From: Pigmentiphaga sp. NML080357 | GTDB lineage: Bacteria > Pseudomonadota > Gammaproteobacteria > Burkholderiales > Burkholderiaceae_B | Length of the DNA stretch: 35,012 bases | Reading direction: 5' to 3' | NCBI RefSeq assembly: GCF_002188465.1 | Contig: NZ_NINW01000016.1 | Span: 1-35,012 of the forward strand | Part shown: positions 16,818 through 27,115 of the stretch, one piece after another | Position numbering within the stretch: position 1 is the first letter of the stretch | Layout of the letters: each line of letters starts with the position of its first letter | Translations under genes and position numbers: made by a program | Notes under the pieces: model-generated | Database searches by the model: none | The model's input: the letters and a program-made list of their open reading frames with translations, nothing else | What the model was told of the DNA's origin: nothing

Positions 16818-16837
16818 TACTGGATGAATATACAGTT
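16818..16837. promoter_or_regulatory. Near-consensus LexA (SOS) box between DUF72 and helicase genes
   Basis: TACTGGATGAATATACAGTT matches the SOS consensus TACTGT-N8-ACAGTA closely: CTGG (one mismatch), eight AT-rich bases, then a perfect ACAG. A candidate -10, TATACT (16816-16821), overlaps its left edge. The box lies 12 bases before the helicase ATG and 34 bases before the divergent DUF72 ATG, an ideal place to repress both. Confidence 0.65.
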
Positions 16838-16849
16838 TTCTTCCGTCCC

Positions 16850-18934
16850 ATGTCACACACCCCCGATACGCCCGCCCGCGACCCCTGGGCCGACCTGAAC
16901 CCCCGCCAGCGCGAGGCCGTCGAATACGGCCGGGGCGCGCACGCGGACAGCGCCGGCCCCCTCCTGGTCATTGCGGGCGCCGGCTCGGGCAAGACGAGCA
17001 CGCTGGCTCACCGGGTGGCCAGGCTCATCCTCGACGGCACGGATCCGCACCGCCTCCTGCTCCTGACCTTTTCGCGGCGCGCCGCCGCCGAGATGGAACG
17101 CCGCGCGGGCCGGGTGCTGCAAACCGTCCTGGGCATGTCGGGCGGGCAGCCGCCGGCACTGCCGTGGGCGGGCACCTTCCATGCCGTGGGAGCGCGGCTC
17201 TTGCGCGACTACGCGTCCCGCATCGGGTTGTCCGAGGCGTTCACCATCCACGACCGCGGCGATGCCGAGGACCTCATGGGGTTCGTCCGGCACGAGCTGG
17301 GGTTCTCCGGCGCCAAGTCGCGGTTTCCGCTCAAGGGCACCTGCCTGGCCATTTATTCGCGCGCGGTCAACAGCCAGGCGCCGCTGGAGGGCGTGCTGGC
17401 CAAGCACTTCCCGTGGTGCGCGCAGTGGGAAGCGCAATTGAAGACGCTGTTCGGCGCCTATGTGCAGGCCAAGCAGGACCAGCACGTGCTCGACTATGAC
17501 GACCTGCTGCTGTACTGGGCGGAAATGATGAAGGAACCGGCCATCGCGCAAGAGCTCGGAGGCGCCTTCGATCACGTGCTGGTGGACGAATACCAGGACA
17601 CCAATCGCCTGCAGGCCGAGATCCTGCTCGCCATGAAGCCCGACGGCCGCGGCCTGACGGTGGTGGGGGACGACGCCCAGTCCATCTACTCGTTCCGCGC
17701 CGCGACGGTGCGCAACATCCTGGACTTTCCCTCGCAGTTCTCCCGTCCTGCCCACGTCGTGACGCTGGACCGCAACTACCGCTCGACCCAGCCTATCCTG
17801 GACGCCTCCAACGCCGTCATCGCAGAGGCTCCCGAACGCTATGCCAAGCAGCTCTGGACCGACCGCGCCTCGGCGCAGCGGCCGCAACTGGTCTACGTCA
17901 GCGACGAACCCGGGCAGGCCCGCTGGGTGGCCGACCAGATCCTGGCCAGGCGCGAAGCCGGCACGCGGCTGATGTCGCAGGCGGTGCTGTTTCGCTCCGC
18001 CAGCCACAGCGCTGCGCTAGAGCTCGAGCTCACCCGCCGCAACATTCCTTTCGTGAAGTTCGGCGGACTCAAGTTCCTCGAGGCCGCCCATGTGAAGGAC
18101 GTGCTCGCGGTGCTGCGCTGGGCGGCCAATCCGCTCAGCCGCCTGTCCGGTTTCCGGGTGGCGCAGTTGATGCCGGGCATCGGGCCGGCCACCGCCGCGC
18201 GCCTGCTCGATGCGATGGCGCAAGCCGACCGGCCGGTGGACGCGCTGACCGGTTTTTCGCCGCCCGCCGCCGCGGCCGAGGACTGGAAGGCCTTTGCCCA
18301 TGCCTTCGTGGCGTTGAACGACGCCGGCCTTGCATGGCCGGCGCACATCGACCTGGCCCTGCGGTGGTACGGGCCGCACCTGCAACGGCTGTACGACGAT
18401 GCCGTCGTGCGCCAGGCCGACCTGGACCAGTTGGCGCGCATTGCCGGCACCTTTGCATCGCGCGAACAGTTCCTGACCGAACTGACGCTGGATCCGCCCG
18501 ACGCCACCAGCGCGCAGTCCGGGCAGCCGCTGCTGGACGAGGACTACCTGATACTGTCCACCATCCATTCGGCCAAGGGCCAGGAATGGAAGGCCGTATA
18601 CGTGCTCAACGTCGTCGACGGCTGCATCCCGTCCGACATGAGCACCGGCGATGCCGAGGAAATCGAGGAAGAGCGGCGTCTCCTGTACGTGGCCATGACC
18701 CGCGCCAAGGAAGACCTGCAACTGGTCGTGCCCCAGCGGTTCTATGTGCACCAGCAGAGCGGCATGGGCGATCGGCACGTCTATGGCACCCGCAGCCGGT
18801 TCATTCCCGAACGCCTGCTGCCCTTGTTCGAGATCCTGCCCAAGGCGCGGCAGGGCGCCCCGGCCGCCGCGGCCGCCGCGGCGCCGACGGTGCGGATAGA
18901 CATCGCCAGCCGCATGCGCAACGCCTGGCGATGA
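16850..18934 (+). CDS. UvrD/Rep-type superfamily 1 DNA helicase
   Basis: Encodes 694 residues. Helicase motifs appear in order: the Q-motif region [11 protein letters not shown] (16-26), Walker A GAGSGKT (43-49), [12 protein letters not shown], Walker B DEYQD (246-250), [29 protein letters not shown] and motif [12 protein letters not shown] (614-623). It should unwind DNA 3'-to-5' in repair or replication restart. It is related to UvrD/Rep/PcrA but shorter in its C-terminal tail, so it is probably a paralogue rather than the housekeeping UvrD. The ATG at 16850 is preceded by the LexA-like box. The C-terminus has a short poly-alanine run. The next gene starts 127 bases downstream with its own promoter. 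Confidence 0.92.
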   Translation: MSHTPDTPARDPWADLNPRQREAVEYGRGAHADSAGPLLVIAGAGSGKTSTLAHRVARLILDGTDPHRLLLLTFSRRAAAEMERRAGRVLQTVLGMSGGQPPALPWAGTFHAVGARLLRDYASRIGLSEAFTIHDRGDAEDLMGFVRHELGFSGAKSRFPLKGTCLAIYSRAVNSQAPLEGVLAKHFPWCAQWEAQLKTLFGAYVQAKQDQHVLDYDDLLLYWAEMMKEPAIAQELGGAFDHVLVDEYQDTNRLQAEILLAMKPDGRGLTVVGDDAQSIYSFRAATVRNILDFPSQFSRPAHVVTLDRNYRSTQPILDASNAVIAEAPERYAKQLWTDRASAQRPQLVYVSDEPGQARWVADQILARREAGTRLMSQAVLFRSASHSAALELELTRRNIPFVKFGGLKFLEAAHVKDVLAVLRWAANPLSRLSGFRVAQLMPGIGPATAARLLDAMAQADRPVDALTGFSPPAAAAEDWKAFAHAFVALNDAGLAWPAHIDLALRWYGPHLQRLYDDAVVRQADLDQLARIAGTFASREQFLTELTLDPPDATSAQSGQPLLDEDYLILSTIHSAKGQEWKAVYVLNVVDGCIPSDMSTGDAEEIEEERRLLYVAMTRAKEDLQLVVPQRFYVHQQSGMGDRHVYGTRSRFIPERLLPLFEILPKARQGAPAAAAAAAPTVRIDIASRMRNAWR

Positions 18935-18956
18935 GCGGATCTCCCGGCCGAAATGC

Positions 18957-18985
18957 TTGACGCAAAAATATTTTAAGTATGAAAT
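18957..18985 (+). promoter_or_regulatory. Candidate sigma-70 promoter of the aryl-CoA operon
   Basis: TTGACG (18957-18962, five of six to the -35 consensus) and TGAAAT (18980-18985, four of six to the -10) are separated by 17 bases in an AT-rich patch that stands out from the GC-rich surroundings. The start codon of the first operon gene is 76 bases further on. Confidence 0.6.
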
Positions 18986-18986
18986 A
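18969..18986. promoter_or_regulatory. Candidate MarR operator overlapping the -10 box
   Basis: TATTTTAAGTATGAAATA is an 18-base inverted repeat: arms TATTTTA and TGAAATA around AGTA, with one mismatched pair. It covers the -10 region of the promoter above. MarR dimers typically bind such AT-rich 16-20 base palindromes, and a MarR gene is third in the operon, so autoregulation is likely. Confidence 0.55.
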
Positions 18987-19061
18987 ATGCCATCGCACAG
19001 GGGGGACGCAGCGTCCTGCCTGACCATCTGCCGAGTGACTGATCCGGCCAGCGGAGGACTC

Positions 19062-21455
19062 ATGAATATCGTCTGTATCGGAGGCGGGCCCGCCGGGCTG
19101 TACTTCGCGCTCTTGATGAAAAAGCGGGATCCGTCGTCCCGCATCGTCGTCATCGAGCGCAACCGTCCCTACGATACCTTCGGCTGGGGCGTGGTCTTCT
19201 CGGACCAGACCCTCGGCAACCTGGTGCAGGCCGACGAATCCACCGCCCGCCGCATCCTCCAGTCCTTCAACCATTGGGACGACATCGACGTCCACTTCAA
19301 GGGACGCACGATCACATCGGGCGGCCATGGTTTCTGCGGCATCGGCCGCAAGCGTCTCTTGAATATCCTTCAGGACCGGTGCCAGGAACTGGGCGTGGAA
19401 TTGGTATTCGAAACCGAGGTGGACGACGACCAGGAAGTCGCCCGCCGCTACCAGGCCGACCTGGTGGTGGCTTCCGACGGCTTGAACAGCAAGGTCCGCA
19501 AGCGCTACGAAGACGTCTTCAAGCCCGACATCGAAACGCGCCACTGCCGCTTCGTCTGGCTGGGCACCAAGAAGCTGTTCCCGGCCTTCACCTTCGCGTT
19601 CGAAGAAACCGAGCACGGCTGGTTCCAGGCGCACGCCTACCAGTACGACGGCGATACCTCCACCTTCATCATCGAGACGCCGGACGACGTATGGCAGCGC
19701 GCCGGGCTCGACAAGATGAGCCAGCCCGAGGCCATCGCCTTCTGCGAGCGGCTGTTCGCCAAGTATCTGGACGGCCAGCCCTTGATGAGCAATTCGCCGC
19801 ACCTGCGCGGCTCGGCCAACTGGATCCGCTTCCCGCGCATCGTCTGCGCGAGCTGGGTGCACTGGAACGAGATCGACGGCAGGCGGGTGCCGGTGGTACT
19901 GATGGGCGATGCCGCGCATTCGGCGCACTTCTCCATCGGCTCGGGCACCAAGCTCGCGCTGGAAGATGCCATCGAGCTGGCGCGTTGTTTCGACACCTAT
20001 CCAGGCCAGGACCTGGAGGGCGTGATGGCGGGCTACGAGGCCGTGCGGGCCATCGAAGTGCTGAAGATCCAAAGCTCCGCGCGCAACTCCATGGAATGGT
20101 TCGAGAACGTCGATCGCTACGTCGACCTCGAGCCGGAGCAGTTCGCCTACTCCATGCTGACGCGCAGCCAGCGCCTGTCGCACGAGAACCTGCGGCTGCG
20201 CGACGCTTCCTATGTCGAGGGCTACGAGCGCTGGTTCGCGCGCAAGGCGTTCGCCGCGGCCGGTCTGTCCGAGCCCCCCGAGCCGCGTGGCAAACCCATC
20301 CCACCCATGCTGACGCCGCTGCGCGTGCGCGACCTGGTCCTGAAGAATCGCATCGTCATGTCTCCCATGGCCCAGTATTCGGCGGTGGGCGGTACGGTCG
20401 GCGACTTCCACATGGTGCACCTGGGCAGCCGCGCCATGGGCGGGGCTGCCATGGTCTTCGCCGAGATGACCTGCGTGTCGGCCGATGCGCGCATCACGCC
20501 GGGATGCCCCGGCCTCTATCGGCCCGAGCACACGCAGGCCTGGAAGCGCATCGTCGATTTCGTGCACGAGCATACCGATGCCCGGATCGCCATGCAGATC
20601 GGGCATGCAGGCCCCAAGGGGTCCACCAGGCTGGCCTGGGAGGGCACGGACCTGCCGCTGGAATCCGGCAACTGGCCGCTTATCGCCGCTTCCGAGGAAC
20701 AGTATCTGCCGGGCGTGTCGCAGGTGGCCCGCGCGGCCTCGCGCGACGATATGCGGCGCATCCTGGGCGATTTCGTGCGCGCCACGATCGAGGCCGACAA
20801 GGCCGGATTCGACTGGCTGGAATTGCACTGCGCCCACGGCTACCTGCTGTCCACCTTCATTTCGCCGCTGACCAACCGCCGGACGGACGAATACGGCGGC
20901 AGCCTGGAAAACCGGTGCCGCTATCCGCTCGAGGTGTTCGCCGCGATGCGCGAAGTCTGGCCCGCGCACAAGCCCATGAGTGTCCGCATCTCGGCCCATG
21001 ACTGGGTGGAAGGCGGCATCACGCCGGACGACGCCGTCGAGATCGCCCGGCTGTTCAAGGCGGCCGGCGCGGACATGATCGACTGCTCGTCGGGCCAGGT
21101 CAGCAAGCGCGAGCAGCCGGTATACGGGCGCATGTTCCAGACGCCGTTCGCCGATCGCATCCGCAACGAGGCCGGGATTCCCACCATCGCGGTGGGCGCC
21201 ATCTTCGAGGCCGACCACGTCAACGGCATCATCGCCGCCGGCCGCGCCGACCTGTGCGCCCTGGCTCGGCCCCACCTGGCCAACCCGGCCTGGACGCTCC
21301 TGGAGGCCGCGAAGATGGGATGGGACGTGGACTGGCCCAAGCAGTACTATGCGGGCCGCATGCAGCTGGAACGCAACCTGGAGCGCGAACGCCAGCTGGC
21401 CGCCGCGACGCAAGGCATGTCGCCGCGCGAGATCGCCGCGCGCCTCCTGGAGTAG
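19062..21455 (+). CDS. Flavin monooxygenase / old yellow enzyme fusion, 2-aminobenzoyl-CoA monooxygenase/reductase-like
   Basis: Encodes 797 residues in two enzymes. Residues 1-400 are a class A FAD monooxygenase with the dinucleotide motif GGGPAG (7-12) and the FAD-ribityl motif GDAAHSAHF (from 282). From about 416 onward an FMN-dependent old-yellow-enzyme domain begins ([20 protein letters not shown]), with HCAHGYLL (589-596) and [13 protein letters not shown]. This exact fusion is known from 2-aminobenzoyl-CoA monooxygenase/reductase of Azoarcus; annotation pipelines often name it salicylyl-CoA 5-hydroxylase. It would hydroxylate and then reduce an aryl-CoA ring with NAD(P)H. GGAGG lies four bases before the ATG. 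The Rid gene in the operon favours an amino-substituted substrate; the substrate is still inferred. Confidence 0.9.
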   Translation: MNIVCIGGGPAGLYFALLMKKRDPSSRIVVIERNRPYDTFGWGVVFSDQTLGNLVQADESTARRILQSFNHWDDIDVHFKGRTITSGGHGFCGIGRKRLLNILQDRCQELGVELVFETEVDDDQEVARRYQADLVVASDGLNSKVRKRYEDVFKPDIETRHCRFVWLGTKKLFPAFTFAFEETEHGWFQAHAYQYDGDTSTFIIETPDDVWQRAGLDKMSQPEAIAFCERLFAKYLDGQPLMSNSPHLRGSANWIRFPRIVCASWVHWNEIDGRRVPVVLMGDAAHSAHFSIGSGTKLALEDAIELARCFDTYPGQDLEGVMAGYEAVRAIEVLKIQSSARNSMEWFENVDRYVDLEPEQFAYSMLTRSQRLSHENLRLRDASYVEGYERWFARKAFAAAGLSEPPEPRGKPIPPMLTPLRVRDLVLKNRIVMSPMAQYSAVGGTVGDFHMVHLGSRAMGGAAMVFAEMTCVSADARITPGCPGLYRPEHTQAWKRIVDFVHEHTDARIAMQIGHAGPKGSTRLAWEGTDLPLESGNWPLIAASEEQYLPGVSQVARAASRDDMRRILGDFVRATIEADKAGFDWLELHCAHGYLLSTFISPLTNRRTDEYGGSLENRCRYPLEVFAAMREVWPAHKPMSVRISAHDWVEGGITPDDAVEIARLFKAAGADMIDCSSGQVSKREQPVYGRMFQTPFADRIRNEAGIPTIAVGAIFEADHVNGIIAAGRADLCALARPHLANPAWTLLEAAKMGWDVDWPKQYYAGRMQLERNLERERQLAAATQGMSPREIAARLLE

Positions 21456-21485
21456 CCGACCCTCCACGCTTCGGGTACCCCCTCA

Positions 21486-21533
21486 AGAGGGCGGCACTGG
21501 CGGGCCGGCAAGGCCGGATCCGCGGTGCCCTGG
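21486..21533 (+). repeat. Intergenic repeat, copy 1
   Basis: A 48-base unit beginning AGAGGGCGGCACTGGCGG and ending ATCCGCGGTGCCCTGG matches copy 2 at 23811-23858 at 42 of 48 positions. It contains the hairpin CCGGC-AAG-GCCGG. It lies in the 121-base gap between the fusion gene and the SDR gene; the sequence just before it (CGCTTCGGG, CCCCCTC) is also similar in style to the leader of copy 2. Confidence 0.8.
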
Positions 21534-21576
21534 GTCTGGATACAGTGGTTTCACACGATGGATTGGTCGAAGCATC

Positions 21577-22350
21577 ATGGATCATCTGGACGGAAAACAT
21601 GCGCTGGTGACGGGCGGGGCGCGGGGCATAGGCCTCGCCATTGCCCGAGAGCTTCTGCGCCAAGGGGCGGCGGTCACGCTGACGGGCCGCGACGAGGCGG
21701 CGCTGGATGCCGCGGTGGCGACATTGGCTCCGCTGGGCATCGCACGCCGGGTTCGAATGGACGTGGCGGACCCGGCCTCGGTCGGGCAGGGCATGGCCGA
21801 CGCCGCGCGGACTGCGGGACGCATCGACATCCTCGTCAACAATGCCGGCCAGGCGGAATCGGCGGCGGTGGGCAAGACCGACGATGCCCTGTGGGCGCGG
21901 ATGCTGGCGGTCAACCTGAGCGGCACCTTCTATTGCTCGCGCGCCGTGCTGCCCGGCATGCTGGAGGCCGGCTGGGGACGCATCGTCAACGTGGCCAGCA
22001 CGGCGGGCCTGATCGGCTACACCTACACGGCGGCCTATTGCGCGTCCAAGCACGGCGTCGTCGGGCTGACGCGCGCCATGGCGCTGGAAGTGGCCGCCAA
22101 GGGCGTGACCGTCAATGCCGTTTGCCCTGGCTTCACCGAAACCGACCTGGGCCGCGAGGCCATTGCCAACATATCCGCCCGCACGGGCCGCAGCGAGGCC
22201 GAATCCAAGGCGGCGCTGGCGGCGTTCAATCCGCAGAAGCGCCTGGTCCAGCCCGACGAAGTGGCCAATGCCGCGGTCTGGCTGTGCCTGCCGGCATCGG
22301 CCGCGATGAACGGCCAGGCCATCGCGGTCGCGGGCGGCGAAGTCACTTGA
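21577..22350 (+). CDS. Short-chain dehydrogenase/reductase, 3-hydroxyacyl-CoA dehydrogenase-like
   Basis: Encodes 257 residues, a classical SDR. It has TGGARGIG (12-19) for nucleotide binding, VNNAG, and the catalytic set S141, Y154 and K158 (AAYCASKHG). PGFTETDLGREA follows the catalytic domain. Family members such as BadH-type and acetoacetyl-CoA-reductase-type enzymes oxidise or reduce hydroxyl groups of CoA-bound ring or chain intermediates with NAD(P). No strong ribosome-binding site precedes the ATG at 21577, which lies 43 bases after the repeat unit. In this operon it would oxidise a hydroxyacyl-CoA formed after ring reduction or opening. Confidence 0.88.
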   Translation: MDHLDGKHALVTGGARGIGLAIARELLRQGAAVTLTGRDEAALDAAVATLAPLGIARRVRMDVADPASVGQGMADAARTAGRIDILVNNAGQAESAAVGKTDDALWARMLAVNLSGTFYCSRAVLPGMLEAGWGRIVNVASTAGLIGYTYTAAYCASKHGVVGLTRAMALEVAAKGVTVNAVCPGFTETDLGREAIANISARTGRSEAESKAALAAFNPQKRLVQPDEVANAAVWLCLPASAAMNGQAIAVAGGEVT

Positions 22351-22360
22351 AGGAGTAACG

Positions 22361-22903
22361 ATGGCTCGCAAGCCCATCGACGAATCGAACGGCACGGGGG
22401 CGGGAGTCGAGCCCACGCCCGTGCTCGACCTGGAAGCCCGGCTGACCGAGGATCACCACCAGTCGCTGGTGCTGTGGCTGCGCATGCTGTCGTGCACGGT
22501 GCGCATCGAGACCGAGATCCGCTCGCGGCTGCGCACGCATTTCGGGATCACGCTGCCGCGCTTCGACCTCATGGCCCAGCTCGAACGGCATCCCGAAGGG
22601 CTGCGGATGGGCGAGCTGTCGCAGCGCATGATGGTGACCGGCGGCAACGTCACCGGCATCACCGACCAGCTCGAAGAGGAAAAGCTGGTGGTTCGCGAGC
22701 CTTCGCCGGAAGACCGGCGCGCCTTCGTGGTCAAGCTCACCCCGTCCGGCCGGAAGGCTTTCGCAAAAATGGCGGCCGTGCACGAACAGTGGATCGTCGA
22801 GCTGTTCTCGACCCTGCCCGCGGCCTCCAAGGACACGCTGATCGAACTGCTGTCGCAGTTGAAACAGGGCCTGAACGATCAATTGCCCAACGAACGCAAA
22901 TGA
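22361..22903 (+). CDS. MarR-family transcriptional regulator
   Basis: Encodes 180 residues. A winged helix-turn-helix occupies about 60-130 ([20 protein letters not shown] then the wing [20 protein letters not shown]), flanked by dimerisation helices. GAAGGAG precedes the ATG, ten bases after the SDR stop. MarR regulators of aromatic-CoA operons usually repress transcription and release DNA on binding an aryl-CoA thioester. The palindrome over the operon promoter at 18969-18986 is its likely site. Being inside the operon, it would be autoregulated. Confidence 0.92.
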   Translation: MARKPIDESNGTGAGVEPTPVLDLEARLTEDHHQSLVLWLRMLSCTVRIETEIRSRLRTHFGITLPRFDLMAQLERHPEGLRMGELSQRMMVTGGNVTGITDQLEEEKLVVREPSPEDRRAFVVKLTPSGRKAFAKMAAVHEQWIVELFSTLPAASKDTLIELLSQLKQGLNDQLPNERK

Positions 22904-22916
22904 AAGGATGACGACT

Positions 22917-23771
<855 letters not shown>

Positions 23772-23810
23772 AGGAGAAGTCCCCCCTACGCGCTGACGCG
23801 CGCCCCCCCC

Positions 23811-23858
23811 AGGGGGCGGCACTGGCGGACCGGCGGAGCCGGATCCGCTGTGCCCTGG
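23811..23858 (+). repeat. Intergenic repeat, copy 2
   Basis: A 48-base unit AGGGGGCGGCACTGGCGG...ATCCGCTGTGCCCTGG, 42 of 48 identical to copy 1. It has the hairpin CCGGC-GGA-GCCGG: the stem is conserved while the loop differs. It is preceded by a C-rich run and CGCG-CTGA-CGCG. It lies in the 109-base gap before the acyl-CoA dehydrogenase gene. Confidence 0.8.
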
Positions 23859-23880
23859 AAAGTTACTCAGTGGAGCTGGT

Positions 23881-25113
23881 ATGAGTGAAGCATCGAATTC
23901 GAACCGCGCGCAGGCTCATCCGCTGGGGCAGCCCGGCGGGGTGGCGGCGCGGTCGCAGCATCTGGCCTGGCCATTCTTCGAACTGCGGCACCAGGAACTG
24001 GTGGCGGAGCTGGATCCCTGGGCCGCGCGCCGGGTGGCGCACGCGCATGGCGGGGATACCGATGCGACGTGCCGCGGGCTGGTGCGGGCGCTGGGCGAGG
24101 ACGGCTGGCTGCGGTATGCCGTGGCGGGGCTGGAACATGGCGGCCTGACCGATGCCATCGACACGCGGGCCGTGTGCCTGATCCGCGAGACGCTGGCCTA
24201 TCACGACGGGCTGGCGGATTTCTCGTTCGCCATGCAGGGCCTGGGCTCGGGGGCGATCAGCCTGTTCGGGACGGCCGGGCAGCGGGCGCGCTATCTGCCG
24301 CGGGTGGCGGCGGGGCAGGCCATTGCGGCTTTCGCGCTGTCCGAACCCGAGGCGGGCTCGGACGTGGCCGCCATGGCGTGCGCGGCCACGCTGGAAGATT
24401 CCCACTATGTGCTGAACGGCAGCAAGACCTGGATCTCGAACGGCGGCATCGCCGATTTCTATGTGGTTTTCGTGCGCACCGGCGAGGCGCCCGGCGCGCG
24501 CGGCATCACCGCGCTGGTCGTCGATGCCGATACGCCAGGCCTGGAAATCGCCGAGCGCATCGACGTGATCGCACCGCATCCGCTGGCGCGGCTGCGCTTC
24601 GATGGCTGCCGCGTGCCGGTTTCGCAGCGGTTGGGCGAGCCGGGGCAAGGGTTCAAGGTGGCGATGGCGACGCTGGACGTTTTCCGCACCTCGGTGGCGG
24701 CGGCCGCGCTGGGTTTCGCCCGCCGGGCGCTGGACGAGGCACTGGCCCGCGCGACGTCGCGGCGCATGTTCGGCCAGACGCTGGCCGATTTCCAGCTGAC
24801 GCAGGCGAAGCTGGCCGAGATGGCCACCGGCGTCGACGCCGCGGCGCTGCTGACCTATCGGGCGGCGTGGATGCGCGACGGCGGAGCGCGCATCACCAAG
24901 GAGGCGGCCATGGCCAAGATGACCGCCACCGAGACCGCGCAGCGGGTGATCGACGGGGCGGTGCAGATGTTCGGCGGGCAGGGCGTGGTCAGCGGCGAGA
25001 CCGTCGAACGGCTCTATCGAGAGATCCGCGCGTTGCGCATTTATGAGGGCGCTACCGAAGTCCAGCAATTGATCATCGCCCGCGAGCTGCTGCGCGCGGC
25101 GGGCGCGGCCTGA
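23881..25113 (+). CDS. Acyl-CoA dehydrogenase
   Basis: Encodes 410 residues with the full acyl-CoA dehydrogenase fold. It has [15 protein letters not shown] and [11 protein letters not shown] for FAD and substrate binding, the segment [35 protein letters not shown] and the catalytic base in IYEGATEV (E389). It should desaturate an acyl-CoA at the alpha-beta bond and pass electrons to electron-transfer flavoprotein. It follows repeat copy 2 and is 20 bases upstream of the Rid gene. Genes of this type occur in the Azoarcus 2-aminobenzoate clusters. The exact acyl-CoA is unknown; a cyclic or dicarboxylic CoA ester fits the context. Confidence 0.93.
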   Translation: MSEASNSNRAQAHPLGQPGGVAARSQHLAWPFFELRHQELVAELDPWAARRVAHAHGGDTDATCRGLVRALGEDGWLRYAVAGLEHGGLTDAIDTRAVCLIRETLAYHDGLADFSFAMQGLGSGAISLFGTAGQRARYLPRVAAGQAIAAFALSEPEAGSDVAAMACAATLEDSHYVLNGSKTWISNGGIADFYVVFVRTGEAPGARGITALVVDADTPGLEIAERIDVIAPHPLARLRFDGCRVPVSQRLGEPGQGFKVAMATLDVFRTSVAAAALGFARRALDEALARATSRRMFGQTLADFQLTQAKLAEMATGVDAAALLTYRAAWMRDGGARITKEAAMAKMTATETAQRVIDGAVQMFGGQGVVSGETVERLYREIRALRIYEGATEVQQLIIARELLRAAGAA

Positions 25114-25133
25114 AAAGAACGAAAGGAGAACCC

Positions 25134-25538
25134 ATGGCATCGAATATCGAGATCCTGCAGCCGCAGGGATGGCCCCGCCCGCGCGGCTACAGCAATGGCG
25201 TGGCCGCGCGCGGCAAGCAGGTCTTCATCAGCGGGATGATAGGCTGGGACCCCGACGGCGTGTTCCGGGCCAAGGACTTCCCGGGACAGGTCCGCCAGGC
25301 GCTGGCCAACATCGTCGCCGTCCTGGCCGAGGCCGGCGCAGGGCCGGAGCACATCGTGCGCATGACCTGGTACGTGCTGGACAAGCGGGTCTACGTCGCG
25401 TCGTACGAGGAAATCGGCAAGGCCTATCGCGAGATCGTCGGCCGCCATTTCCCGGCCATGACCGCGGTGCAGGTAGCGGCGCTGATCGAGGACGAAGCCC
25501 AGGTCGAGATCGAAGTGACCGCCGTGGTCCCCGACTGA
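25134..25538 (+). CDS. Rid (YjgF/YER057c/UK114) family protein lacking the usual arginine
   Basis: Encodes 134 residues of the RidA fold, with YSNGVAARGKQVFISGMIGW and VEIEVTAVV near the end. RidA deaminases use an Arg in the motif PARSCVEV; here the segment is PAMTAVQV, with T110 in that place, while the Glu of the IEIE-like motif is kept (E126). It may belong to an Arg-less Rid subfamily with a different or weak activity. AAAGGAG precedes the ATG. In 2-aminobenzoyl-CoA operons a Rid protein plausibly handles the enamine/imine formed after ring reduction; without the Arg this role needs testing. It is the last clear gene of the operon. Confidence 0.88.
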   Translation: MASNIEILQPQGWPRPRGYSNGVAARGKQVFISGMIGWDPDGVFRAKDFPGQVRQALANIVAVLAEAGAGPEHIVRMTWYVLDKRVYVASYEEIGKAYREIVGRHFPAMTAVQVAALIEDEAQVEIEVTAVVPD

Positions 25539-25619
25539 CGCCGCGGCACGGTCGCGCCGTCTCGGCGGTATGGGTATCATTCCACGCATGGACAGCGTTC
25601 AACGCTACGGAGATCCGCC

Positions 25620-25820
25620 GTGAAAGACAACCCGCACAGCCTCAAGCCGGGGTATTACTGGTACTTCATCGATACCGATCCGCCGTCGGTCATCCATATC
25701 CACGAATCGGGCGCGGCCAGCCTGATGGGTACCGACTACGAGGTACCGGCCGAAGACGTGGCGGAAATGATCAAGCGCGGCGAGACTTTCGTCTGGATCG
25801 ACCCGCCGCAGGTGCCTTGA
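25620..25820 (+). CDS. Small protein of unknown function (66 aa)
   Basis: I do not recognise this protein. It starts at GTG 25620 with GGAG seven bases upstream, and has 66 residues: many aromatics and prolines (PGYYWYFIDTDPPS), a histidine cluster (IHIHES), an acidic middle and a Pro-containing end. There is no signal peptide or membrane segment. Good codon use, a proper ribosome-binding site and non-random composition argue that it is real. It sits 81 bases after the Rid gene, probably outside that operon, and converges with the next gene 18 bases away. Confidence 0.6.
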   Translation: MKDNPHSLKPGYYWYFIDTDPPSVIHIHESGAASLMGTDYEVPAEDVAEMIKRGETFVWIDPPQVP

Positions 25821-25838
25821 GCCCGGCGGGCGCCGGCT

Positions 25839-26147
25839 TCAATGCCGCTCGCCCGCCTCTCCGAAAATGTGCCGGCTGGCTTCCAGCAGTTCGGCGCGCG
25901 GGGCGCCGAGCTTGATGGCCTCGCTTACCTGCAGCGGCACGTACTTGGTGGCGGATACCAAGACTGGCCGGTCGGGTGGCTGGCCCGGCCAGACCAGGCT
26001 CAGGCAATGCTGGTGATGGGGCTTCTCGCCCTCGTACTTGGCCACGACCACGCCGCTGCGCAGCTCCACCGCCGTGCCGCAATGGTGGTCGATCTCGAAC
26101 TGCGGCAGACCGCCCAGGAACCTGATGTAGGGATGCAAAGAGGCCAT
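25839..26147 (-). CDS. Conserved-looking small protein of unknown function (102 aa)
   Basis: I do not recognise this family. It has 102 residues: an N-terminal FLGGLPQFEIDHHCGTAVEL, then VVVAKYEGEKPHHQHCLSLV, and a C-terminal helix-rich part with AIKLGAPRAELLEAS. Three histidine pairs and two cysteines (HHC, HHQHC) could bind a metal, but no named motif fits. GGGAG lies eight bases before the ATG. It lies 36 bases downstream of the YihY-type gene on the same strand, so the two may be co-transcribed. No signal peptide is seen. Confidence 0.6.
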   Translation of the reverse strand: MASLHPYIRFLGGLPQFEIDHHCGTAVELRSGVVVAKYEGEKPHHQHCLSLVWPGQPPDRPVLVSATKYVPLQVSEAIKLGAPRAELLEASRHIFGEAGERH

Positions 26148-26183
26148 GGCCTGTCTCCCGGATATCGGTAGGCTTATCCTACC

Positions 26184-27098
26184 TCAATGCGGGATTTCGT
26201 CCAGCGCCTGCGAAAGGTTGCGCTTGCCCCGGCCGAACGTGTCGGCATATTGCCGGGTGAAGGCCGCGCCGAAGAAGAAGATCTGCGCCGAGTAGTAGAT
26301 CCACAGGATCAGCGCGATTACCGAGCCGGCGACGCCATAGGACGACGCCACGCTGCCGTGGCCGAGGTAGAGGCTGATGAAGCCCTTGCCGACAAGGAAC
26401 AGCACGGCCGTCACCAACGCGCCCGGCACGACGTCGCGCCAGGGGATGGGAATGCTCGGCAGGAGCTTGAAGACCACGGCGAACAGGGCGGTGACGACCG
26501 CGAACGAGAACACGTTGGACAGCAGCAGCGCCGCCGTGGCGAATGCCGACTCCATCCAGAACGCGTGCCAATAGTCCTGCAGCGCGGCAAGGGCGGCATT
26601 GACCGCGAGCGAAATCAGCAGGAACAGCGCCAGGACCAGCACCAGTCCGAACGACAGCAGGCGGCTGCGGACCTGCGCCCAGATACCCGAGGTTTTCGCC
26701 GCCGGTACGTCCCATAGTTCGTCCAGGCTTTCTTTCAGTTCGGCGAAGGCGGTCGTCGCGCTGAACATCAGCAGCACGGTCGATATCAGCGCCGCGGCCC
26801 ACCCCTTGTCCGATTGCTGAGCGCTGGCGAGCACGGTCTGGATGGCCTCGGCTCCCTGGCGCCCGGTGAGCGAGCCGATCTGGCTGACGAGCTGGTTGCG
26901 TACCGCCTCTTCGCCGAAGAAGGCGCCGGCGATGGCGATCACCAGCAGCAGGATGGGCGCGAGCGAGAACACCATGTACAAGGCCAGGGCCGCGCCCTTG
27001 CTGGAGGCGCGATGGTCGGACCATCGGCGCGCGGTGTCCCACAGGAGGGAGACGATGAGCACCTTGCGCAGGCGGTCGAGGCGAAGACGCTGGAGCAT
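26184..27098 (-). CDS. YihY/BrkB-family inner membrane protein
   Basis: Encodes 304 residues from ATG 27098 (or 308 from GTG 27110). About six membrane segments are visible, including ALYMVFSLAPILLLVIAIAG, ISTVLLMFSATTAFAEL and VIALILWIYYSAQIFFFGAA. The signatures GAALALYMVFSLAPILL near the start and ILWIYYSAQIFFFGAAFTRQ near the end define the YihY/BrkB family, once misnamed RNase BN. Its molecular function is not established; some members affect serum resistance. ATG 27098 has AAGG at an 11-base spacing; the GTG start would place a hairpin almost on the ribosome site, so ATG is preferred. Confidence 0.9.
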   Translation of the reverse strand: MLQRLRLDRLRKVLIVSLLWDTARRWSDHRASSKGAALALYMVFSLAPILLLVIAIAGAFFGEEAVRNQLVSQIGSLTGRQGAEAIQTVLASAQQSDKGWAAALISTVLLMFSATTAFAELKESLDELWDVPAAKTSGIWAQVRSRLLSFGLVLVLALFLLISLAVNAALAALQDYWHAFWMESAFATAALLLSNVFSFAVVTALFAVVFKLLPSIPIPWRDVVPGALVTAVLFLVGKGFISLYLGHGSVASSYGVAGSVIALILWIYYSAQIFFFGAAFTRQYADTFGRGKRNLSQALDEIPH

Positions 27099-27115
27099 GG
27101 ACGGCGACACCTTGC

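Noticed and set aside
15014-18934. Apparent 1306-codon protein ending in the helicase
   Set aside because: The first 600 codons are shadow frames of IclR and DUF72. The helicase begins at 16850 with a proper N-terminal motif.
18801-21467. Long minus-strand open frame opposite the monooxygenase/reductase fusion
   Set aside because: The plus strand encodes a well-supported two-domain flavoprotein; the antisense frame has no motif and is explained by third-position GC bias.
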